From assembly GCA_947440875.1 (NCBI GenBank), contig CANETG010000187.1, positions 1 through 5,620 of the forward strand: a stretch of DNA of 5,620 nucleotides, read 5' to 3'. The position numbers and the translations under genes were made by a program. This stretch comes from Bacteriovoracaceae bacterium (lineage in GTDB: Bacteria > Bdellovibrionota > Bacteriovoracia > Bacteriovoracales > Bacteriovoracaceae). Below the pieces are notes generated by a model. That model was not told the DNA's origin. It did not search any database and worked only from the letters and a program-made list of their open reading frames with translations. Of the stretch, positions 1 to 4,300 are shown one piece after another (within the stretch, counting starts at the first letter, position 1; each line of letters starts with the position of its first letter).

Positions 1-435
1 GACATCGCTGTCGAGCTGGACGCGTCTCATTTCATCGCGCATCTGCACCACAGATTCGCTGTCAAAATCATAGTTCGTCTCAAGGGCACTCGAACCCACA
101 ACCTGGGGACGCGCCACTTGTTGTGGTCCTCCCGAAGTCGGTTGCCCTGGTGGCATCGGACGGCGAGCAGGGGATTGCGGTGGGGCTCCCGAATTTTGTT
201 GGGCCGCTCTGGCCTCATCAATTTTTCTCACCTCCGCGCCTTGGGGACGAGCAGGAAGAGCACGCGCGGAAGTGGCTTCCCCTGGCGGAGAAGGACGTGC
301 AGCGGGACGCGCTCTTGCGCTCAAATCTGGGGCCTGAAATTCCAGGTCCACATCCTGAGTCAGAGTTTCCGCTTTCTTCTTTTTGGCGGCCTCTTCTTCG
401 TCTTCGAATTCGAGGTTTAAGTCATCGAAAGGCAT
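1..435 (-). CDS. Partial CDS: N-terminal 145 residues of an acidic, Pro/Ala/Arg-rich protein of unknown function
   Basis: Reading from ATG at 435 towards base 1 gives 145 codons with no stop, so the gene continues past the left edge. The start is supported by AGGTGAG (443-449), 7 bases before the ATG, and by a sigma-28-like promoter upstream. Residues 1-20 are strongly acidic then lysine-rich (MPFDDLNLEFEDEEE, then KKKK). A second short motif, DVDLEF, lies at 28-33, so [N/D]LEF occurs twice (7-10 and 30-33). Residues 39-115 are rich in Pro, Ala, Arg, Gln and Gly and look disordered. From about 119 the composition becomes helix-like and charged (YDFDSESVVQMRDEMRRV), as if a folded or coiled domain begins there. 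There is no signal peptide or membrane segment in the visible part, so it is probably cytoplasmic. I do not recognise the family. It is divergent from the receiver-like gene at 569. Confidence 0.85.
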   Translation of the reverse strand, partial: MPFDDLNLEFEDEEEAAKKKKAETLTQDVDLEFQAPDLSARARPAARPSPPGEATSARALPARPQGAEVRKIDEARAAQQNSGAPPQSPARRPMPPGQPTSGGPQQVARPQVVGSSALETNYDFDSESVVQMRDEMRRVQLDSDV

Positions 436-442
436 TTTCTTA

Positions 443-449
443 CTCACCT
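443..449 (-). promoter_or_regulatory. Ribosome binding site for the leftward gene starting at 435
   Basis: On the minus strand AGGTGAG is followed by 7 bases (TAAGAAA) and then ATG. This is a good Shine-Dalgarno match at normal spacing. It fixes the start of the leftward gene, because no other in-frame start nearby has a comparable site. Confidence 0.75.
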
Positions 450-462
450 ATCCTTAGTGGAC

Positions 463-489
463 TTATCGGAAAACACTGTTAAAGCTTGA
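463..489 (-). promoter_or_regulatory. Sigma-28 (FliA)-type promoter for the leftward gene at 435
   Basis: The minus strand reads TCAAGCTT (489-482), an 11-base spacer (481-471), then TCCGATAA (470-463). The enterobacterial FliA consensus is TAAAGTTT-N11-GCCGATAA, so the -35 element matches at 6 of 8 positions, the -10 at 7 of 8, and the spacer length is exact. The expected transcript start is near 456, giving a leader of about 20 bases that contains the AGGTGAG ribosome binding site. The match was found by eye and has not been tested experimentally. Confidence 0.65.
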
Positions 490-516
490 ACATACCCCCG
501 AAACCCTTAAGCCAGA

Positions 517-529
517 GGAGGATTCCTCC
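517..529 (+). other. Small inverted repeat GGAGG-ATT-CCTCC in the leader of the receiver-like gene
   Basis: A 5-bp G/C-rich stem with a 3-base loop lies 39 bases before the ATG at 569. Its left arm is a Shine-Dalgarno-like sequence and its right arm is the complement of one. The right arm (with the two T before it) can also pair with the true ribosome binding site GAGGAG at 557-562. A regulatory role is only a possibility; the stem is short and the transcript start is unknown. Confidence 0.3.
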
Positions 530-556
530 GAGAAGAGAGTGAACTTATTGTTATTT

Positions 557-562
557 GAGGAG
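557..562 (+). promoter_or_regulatory. Ribosome binding site deciding the start at 569
   Basis: GAGGAG is followed by 6 bases (TTTTTC) and ATG at 569. It is the best Shine-Dalgarno sequence in the leader. It favours ATG 569 over the in-frame GTG at 539, which would place this site inside the coding sequence. Confidence 0.8.
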
Positions 563-568
563 TTTTTC

Positions 569-1129
569 ATGTCACCGGTCGACGAAGACGACAAGCCAAC
601 CGTAGTGCTCGATCTAAACGCACTCAAAAAACAGAAACTTCTGGATGAAGAAAAACTCGCCAATATTGAAGACGAAATCCAGTTTGATGTGCACGCCAAT
701 TCGGCCCCTGAAAGCACCGTCACATCGGTCGGAGCGATGCCTCAGAAAAACGAAATCAAGGTCGTGCTTTTTGATTTTCAGTCTGACTTTTTTCGAAAAT
801 CTATTCGCAGTTTTCCGATGGGCTACGATTACGTTGTGACGACAACTCTTGATGAGCTTAATAAATGCCTGCGCTCAAAAGACTTCCAAATCATCGTCAT
901 GAATTACGACATCAATGCCAAAGCGGTGAACACTCTTTCGGCCCAGATAAAGAGTAAATTTCCTGAGAGTAAGGTCATGATCATCGCGCGCGCCATCTCG
1001 CCGGAGAAAGCCAAAGTCCATGCCCAGACAGTGGCGGGAGCGAGCGGGTATTTTCAGCTTCCGCTCGAGGCCAAGAAAATCGGAAAAGAATTTGAACGGA
1101 TTTTCGAACACGCCAGACAATCAAGCTAG
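569..1129 (+). CDS. Receiver-like (CheY-fold) protein lacking the usual phosphorylation residues
   Basis: The protein has 186 residues from ATG 569. A GTG start at 539 would add 10 residues but is less well supported. Residues 1-60 are an acidic, poorly ordered N-terminus (MSPVDEDDKPTVVLDLNALK at the start). Residues 61-183 follow the alternating strand/helix pattern of a response-regulator receiver: KVVLFDF (64-70), YDYVVT (86-91), FQIIVMNYD (106-114), KVMIIA (135-140), GASGYFQLPLE (157-167). By eye alignment the phosphoacceptor Asp is Asn112, the conserved Ser/Thr is near Ala140, and the conserved Lys before Pro is Leu164. Phosphorylation is therefore unlikely, and the domain probably works as a constitutive docking module or pseudo-receiver. 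There is no output domain, membrane segment or signal peptide. It is divergent from the FliA-type gene at 435. The fold call is from pattern only. Confidence 0.8.
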   Translation: MSPVDEDDKPTVVLDLNALKKQKLLDEEKLANIEDEIQFDVHANSAPESTVTSVGAMPQKNEIKVVLFDFQSDFFRKSIRSFPMGYDYVVTTTLDELNKCLRSKDFQIIVMNYDINAKAVNTLSAQIKSKFPESKVMIIARAISPEKAKVHAQTVAGASGYFQLPLEAKKIGKEFERIFEHARQSS

Positions 1130-1134
1130 AGGGC

Positions 1135-1167
1135 AAAAAAAAGGCCATCGCGGTCAAGACGATGGCC
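1135..1167 (-). terminator. Intrinsic terminator, strong for minus-strand transcripts and weak for plus
   Basis: A perfect 8-bp stem GGCCATCG (1143-1150) / CGATGGCC (1160-1167) with a 9-base loop lies 13 bases after the stop of the receiver-like gene. Read on the minus strand it is followed directly by eight T (complement of A 1135-1142), the classic intrinsic terminator. Read on the plus strand the stem is followed by CTTCAATCTATCT, which is poor in T. It may act in both directions, with much better form on the minus strand, although no minus-strand gene ends close by. Confidence 0.7.
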
Positions 1168-1180
1168 CTTCAATCTATCT

Positions 1181-1186
1181 GGGAGG
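1181..1186 (+). promoter_or_regulatory. Strong Shine-Dalgarno sequence before GTG 1195
   Basis: GGGAGG followed by 8 bases and GTG at 1195 is near-ideal placement. It is the main evidence for the small ORF 1195-1287. If the longer ATG 1162 start is the real one, these bases are codons instead (Trp-Glu-Glu). Confidence 0.45.
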
Positions 1187-1194
1187 AAATCCTG

Positions 1195-1287
1195 GTGGAT
1201 TTCGAGTCCATATTTGAAGAAGAACGAGTTTTCGTCAAAGAAGATTTGAAAAATTTTCATAACACTCAATCCCAATCCAACTGTTAG
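1195..1287 (+). CDS. Possible small ORF of 30 residues (41 if started at ATG 1162)
   Basis: GTG 1195 to TAG 1285-1287 encodes an acidic, helix-prone peptide beginning VDFESIFEEERVFVKEDLKN and ending with a Gln/Ser/Asn tail and a final Cys. The GGGAGG at 1181-1186 is well placed for this start. An in-frame ATG at 1162 would extend it to 41 residues with MALQSIWEEIL ahead of it, giving a plausible amphipathic helix. That ATG lies in the right arm of the hairpin at 1143-1167 and has no clear ribosome binding site. There is no signal peptide or membrane segment. The ORF sits between the receiver-like and cytochrome genes, 45 bases before the latter. It could equally be chance. I do not recognise it and propose no function. 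Confidence 0.4.
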   Translation: MDFESIFEEERVFVKEDLKNFHNTQSQSNC

Positions 1288-1297
1288 GAAAGTTTAC

Positions 1298-1326
1298 TTG
1301 ACCACCAACGTAGGCCTTAGAAAGAT
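1298..1326 (+). promoter_or_regulatory. Candidate sigma-70-type promoter for the cytochrome gene
   Basis: TTGACC (1298-1303, 5 of 6 to TTGACA), a 17-base spacer, then AAAGAT (1321-1326, 3 of 6 to TATAAT). The -35 and spacing are good and the -10 is poor. The transcript start would fall at or within a base or two of the ATG at 1333, which would explain why no Shine-Dalgarno sequence precedes that ATG. Confidence 0.35.
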
Positions 1327-1332
1327 GATGGG

Positions 1333-3012
1333 ATGGAAAAGCATGTATTTAAATGCATTTTATTGATATGCCTCATTTTCGCCCAAACCGCAAAAGCGCA
1401 GTGGGCGCGGGATACAGAAGTCACTGAATCCCGCGAAAATATTTACCGATCGTCTCCCTCTCAGTGGAACCAAAAAGTTCTGAGTGGAAGAAAGCACGCA
1501 CTCTTTTATCCCGTGAAAGTGACGAGTCTTCTCATTCCTTTTGAACCCATGAAAACGTTTTTCAACTCGGCGGAAAACGATCCCGTGAGACAACTTCTTT
1601 TCCGTCTCGCCCAGGTCGTGACACCTTTCAAATCGATGAACGAAGTTTTTAACTGGCTGGGTGTTCTTCCTTTCCCACAAAACGACGATCCGAGAAATCC
1701 CAATCCCTTTCCTGCGCTCTCAAACCCAGAAAAAACTCTCCCCATGGGTGCCACACTTTTGGAGGCCCACGGAAGACCGGGACTCACCTTCAGCTGTGCC
1801 GCCTGCCACTCGGGCGATCTCTTCGGTGTGAAAGTGATCGGACTCACGAATCGTTTTCCCCGCGCCAATGATTTCTTCCACCAGGGAAGAAGAGTCGCTC
1901 CGTATATCAACTCCTACATCTTTAGAGATATGCTCAAAGGCACGGAAGAAGATCGCCTCATGTTCCTCGACTCAAAAGAGTCCATCCGCTACGTCGGAAC
2001 AAAACAACCCGTCGTCTTGGGACTCGATACGAGTTTGGCGCAAGTTGCGATCTCTCTGTCAAGACGAGCACTCGATCCTTACGCCACAAAAACTCCTGAC
2101 TCCGCTAAAAATCCGAGACCAAATAAACTGGAAAAAATGATCGCGGATTCAAAACCGGCGGTGTGGTGGAATTTGAAATACAAAAACCGCTGGCTCTCGG
2201 ATGGATCCATTGTCTCCGGAAATCCCGTTCACACGAATTTTTTGTGGAATGAAATTGGCAGAGGAACCGATCTCAAAGCACTTGAAAAGTGGCTTCTGAA
2301 TAATGACGAAACGATTCGAGAACTCACCGCTGCCGTTTTTGCCAGCCGTCCTCCGCGCTATGAGAAATTCTTTGGGGTAAAATCTCTGGACATGGAGAAA
2401 GCAAAACTTGGGCAGAAGCATTTTACCCTCGCCTGCGCTCGCTGCCACGGAAACTACGTGAAGGGTTGGGATCAACCCAACGCTGCGAACTTAAGTGATG
2501 AGGCACAAATTCAGAACGTGAGTCTGACGTATCACAAAAAAACTCCCGTCAAAGATGTGGGCACTGATCCCGGCCGCTACCTCGGAATGAAGGAATTCGC
2601 CGGAGCTCTCAACTCGCTGCAGATTTCAAAATCCATCGGCGCCGTGGTGGAGCCCCAGACCGGATACGTTCCCCCGCCGCTTGATGGAATCTGGGCACGC
2701 TGGCCCTATTTCCATAACAACTCCGTTCCCAATCTCTGCGCTCTTTTAACGGTCTCGCGCAACCGACCGGTCACTTACTGGGCCGGGAAAGCCAATCACA
2801 AAGATCGGGATTTTGATCAGGACTGTGTCGGGTATCCTCTGGCCGAAAAAACACCCTCGGAGTGGAAAGCGAATAAAGAAATGTTTTACGACACGAGAAA
2901 AGAAGGCCTTCGCAATACGGGTCACGATGTGGGAATTTTTATCAAAGACGGGACGGAGATTTTTACTCAAGATGAGAAGATGGAATTAATTGAGTTCTTA
3001 AAAACTCTTTAG
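1333..3012 (+). CDS. Exported di-heme c-type cytochrome, RoxA/MauG-like (di-heme peroxidase superfamily)
   Basis: 559 residues. A Sec signal peptide is visible: basic start with Lys3 and Lys7, hydrophobic core 8-18, and an AKA site with cleavage expected after Ala22, so the mature protein is periplasmic or secreted. Two heme c attachment motifs are present: CAACH (155-159) and CARCH (368-372), 213 residues apart, as in di-heme peroxidase/MauG/RoxA proteins. The C-terminal third carries hallmarks I associate with the RoxA-like branch: PPPLDGIWARWPYFHNNSVP (447-466), then RPVTYWAG (478-485), DCVGY (497-501), and the ending NTGHDVG...LIEFLKTL. His461 and His531 are candidate distal heme ligands. 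Likely roles are electron transfer, peroxidase or oxygenase chemistry; the substrate cannot be read from sequence. It is somewhat shorter than RoxA (about 680 aa). ATG 1333 is used because an in-frame stop lies at 1318. Its end is one base from the convergent FHA gene. Confidence 0.88.
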   Translation: MEKHVFKCILLICLIFAQTAKAQWARDTEVTESRENIYRSSPSQWNQKVLSGRKHALFYPVKVTSLLIPFEPMKTFFNSAENDPVRQLLFRLAQVVTPFKSMNEVFNWLGVLPFPQNDDPRNPNPFPALSNPEKTLPMGATLLEAHGRPGLTFSCAACHSGDLFGVKVIGLTNRFPRANDFFHQGRRVAPYINSYIFRDMLKGTEEDRLMFLDSKESIRYVGTKQPVVLGLDTSLAQVAISLSRRALDPYATKTPDSAKNPRPNKLEKMIADSKPAVWWNLKYKNRWLSDGSIVSGNPVHTNFLWNEIGRGTDLKALEKWLLNNDETIRELTAAVFASRPPRYEKFFGVKSLDMEKAKLGQKHFTLACARCHGNYVKGWDQPNAANLSDEAQIQNVSLTYHKKTPVKDVGTDPGRYLGMKEFAGALNSLQISKSIGAVVEPQTGYVPPPLDGIWARWPYFHNNSVPNLCALLTVSRNRPVTYWAGKANHKDRDFDQDCVGYPLAEKTPSEWKANKEMFYDTRKEGLRNTGHDVGIFIKDGTEIFTQDEKMELIEFLKTL

Positions 3013-3013
3013 C

Positions 3014-4258
3014 CTAATACGTTTTGTAATAATCTTTTGTGAAATTAAGCGCGATATCACCGATATTTTTTACGTTCTTAATGGACTCTTCCTGAAGAAC
3101 GCCCCGGAGTTTTTGAATACTCGGGGGATACCCCGCCGCGATTCGTGCCACGAAGGGCTGTCCCTGGTTTGAGTCCAAGAGGATCACTGAGAACTTCGCC
3201 TCCTGAAACTTTTCCCATTCAAAATTCGGCGGGAACCCGCGCAGGAAAAATAAAGCGAGTGCCGTGTTCATCACGGATCTAAGTAACGGCTCGAGGACTT
3301 CCGGAGAATAATTCCCATTCCCATCGTGGGGCGGATGCACCACGATTGTCCTCGCCTCTTCGATGTACTTGAGACCGTTAAGTAGGATGTGAAAAGTCGT
3401 CCCCACCTGCACCACTCCAAACTGACCTTCGTTTCCGGTGAGTGTATCGCAAAGGTATTTCTCTAAATCCGTGATGCATTTTGCGTCCGTGAGAAATGCG
3501 GAGGCTCGATCTTTCGGAATGAGCTGCTCGTCGGGGATGAGTTCCGTCAGAGGTTCGACCGCCTCTTTCGTCTCTTCCGGTCTACTGGCGTCCGCTACCC
3601 CTGGCGCCACTTTCGTATCGATCTCACCCATTTTCCTCACGACCGCTTGATCCGTGCGGTCCTTGGAATTGTAATTATAGTACCCGATCCCAGCGACGCC
3701 GATCACCATGACCCACAGAAGAAATTTAAACTTCTGCGACTCGGCCTGTCTCTTGGTTTTCTTTTTTGGAGGCGGAGCTTTTTTTGCTTCTCGATTTTTA
3801 ATGACGGTCTGGCGTTTTGCCTGGAGATCCGTGGTCTTTGCTTTCTTGAGATCAGAAAGCGAAATCATCTTGGTAGATTCTTCTCCCCGGGATGAACTTT
3901 TTTCTCCGGCTTGCGGGAGAGGCATCAGAGGCTCGGGATCATCTCCCGCGACGTCGCCTTCATCGGAGAGAAGCGAAATCAGAACATCCGTTCCTAAACG
4001 GACCGGAAAAAAAGAAGTGAATTCTGTGCGTCTTCCGGGTACCAAGCGCTCTTCGTTGATGAAGCTTCCGTTGGTGGACCCTTGATCGATCACGTGAAAC
4101 GTATCACCTTCGGTCACAATGATGAGGTGTTTTCGGCTAACGTTGGGACTCGATACGATCACATCGCAGGTTTCACCCGAGCCCAGAACTAGCTTTGGTT
4201 TATTTAAAGGATAGATCTGCGGTTCGACCGATCCATCGATGAGAATCTCAATGCGCAT
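3014..4258 (-). CDS. Single-pass membrane protein with cytoplasmic FHA domain and unknown periplasmic domain
   Basis: 414 residues. Residues 2-95 form an FHA domain: LVLGSGETCDVIV (23-35), SRKH (41-44) and DQGSTNGSFIN (58-68), containing the phosphothreonine-contact Ser41 and Asn63. The Arg usual in the first loop (consensus GR) is Ser27 here, so phosphopeptide binding may be altered. Residues 96-177 are a charged linker ending in a Lys/Pro-rich stretch (APPPKKKTKR, 161-170). One membrane helix spans about 178-195 (FKFLLWVMVIGVAGIGYY). The basic side precedes it, so the FHA domain is predicted cytoplasmic and residues 200-414 periplasmic. That part is acidic, has two close cysteines (261, 270) that could form a disulfide, and is not a family I recognise. 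The layout recalls SctD-type secretion ring proteins, but nothing else supports a type III system. It follows the prepilin gene after 42 bases. The start codon begins directly before FHA strand 1 and has no Shine-Dalgarno sequence. Confidence 0.88.
   Translation of the reverse strand: MRIEILIDGSVEPQIYPLNKPKLVLGSGETCDVIVSSPNVSRKHLIIVTEGDTFHVIDQGSTNGSFINEERLVPGRRTEFTSFFPVRLGTDVLISLLSDEGDVAGDDPEPLMPLPQAGEKSSSRGEESTKMISLSDLKKAKTTDLQAKRQTVIKNREAKKAPPPKKKTKRQAESQKFKFLLWVMVIGVAGIGYYNYNSKDRTDQAVVRKMGEIDTKVAPGVADASRPEETKEAVEPLTELIPDEQLIPKDRASAFLTDAKCITDLEKYLCDTLTGNEGQFGVVQVGTTFHILLNGLKYIEEARTIVVHPPHDGNGNYSPEVLEPLLRSVMNTALALFFLRGFPPNFEWEKFQEAKFSVILLDSNQGQPFVARIAAGYPPSIQKLRGVLQEESIKNVKNIGDIALNFTKDYYKTY
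3053..3071 (+). terminator. Weak hairpin plus T-run, possible terminator for the cytochrome transcript
   Basis: ATATC (3054-3058), loop ACC, GATAT (3062-3066), then five T; a G-T pair can extend the stem to 6 bp. It lies 41 bases after the cytochrome stop, inside the antisense of the FHA gene. The stem is short and AT-rich, so this is a weak candidate, but it is the only hairpin with a T-run in the right direction near this gene end. Confidence 0.25.
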
Positions 4259-4265
4259 AGGGATT

Positions 4266-4294
4266 ATTGTAAGCGACTAGACTCTTCTTCCCAA
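4266..4294 (-). promoter_or_regulatory. Sigma-70-type promoter for the FHA gene, leaderless geometry
   Basis: On the minus strand TTGGGA (4294-4289, 4 of 6 to TTGACA), a 17-base spacer, then TACAAT (4271-4266, 5 of 6 to TATAAT). Only 7 bases separate the -10 from the ATG at 4258, so the transcript should begin at or next to the start codon. No Shine-Dalgarno sequence exists in front of that ATG, which fits. It would let the FHA gene be expressed separately from the prepilin gene upstream. Confidence 0.55.
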
Positions 4295-4300
4295 GAAAAA

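Noticed and set aside
123..482. Plus-strand open frame of 119 residues at the left end
   Set aside because: It lies antisense to the leftward partial gene, which has a better start, ribosome binding site, promoter and sensible composition. The frame is open only because the opposite strand is Pro/Ala/Arg-rich.
486..512. Plus-strand promoter TTGAAC...TTAAGC for the receiver-like gene
   Set aside because: Spacing is 15 bases and the -10 match is poor; the TTGAAC overlaps the -35 of the minus-strand FliA-type site. Not strong enough to list as a promoter.
539..568. GTG start adding 10 residues to the receiver-like protein
   Set aside because: It would place the excellent GAGGAG site inside the gene and has no equally good site of its own. 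ATG 569 with its 6-base spacing is preferred.
1506..1910. Minus-strand open frame of 134 residues
   Set aside because: Antisense to the cytochrome gene, with no ribosome binding site or recognisable domain. The plus frame has heme motifs and a signal peptide.
2992..3007. Hairpin GAGTT-CTTAAA-AACTC at the cytochrome gene end as a terminator
   Set aside because: A 5-bp AT-rich stem with only three T after it on the plus strand and none on the minus strand; too weak to call.
3708..4085. Plus-strand open frame of 125 residues
   Set aside because: Antisense to the FHA domain and linker coding region; its hydrophobic and Phe-rich stretch is the complement of the Lys-rich linker.
3014..4258. Type III secretion ring protein SctD as the identity of the FHA membrane protein
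   Set aside because: The FHA-TM-periplasm order is similar, but the FHA core is of the phosphopeptide-binding kind, no ring-building domain is recognisable in the periplasmic part, and no other secretion genes are present.
4285..4297. Hairpin TTCTT-GGG-AAGAA after the prepilin stop as a terminator
   Set aside because: Only 5 bp, AT-rich, with no T-run after it in the minus direction. These bases fit better as part of the FHA gene promoter.
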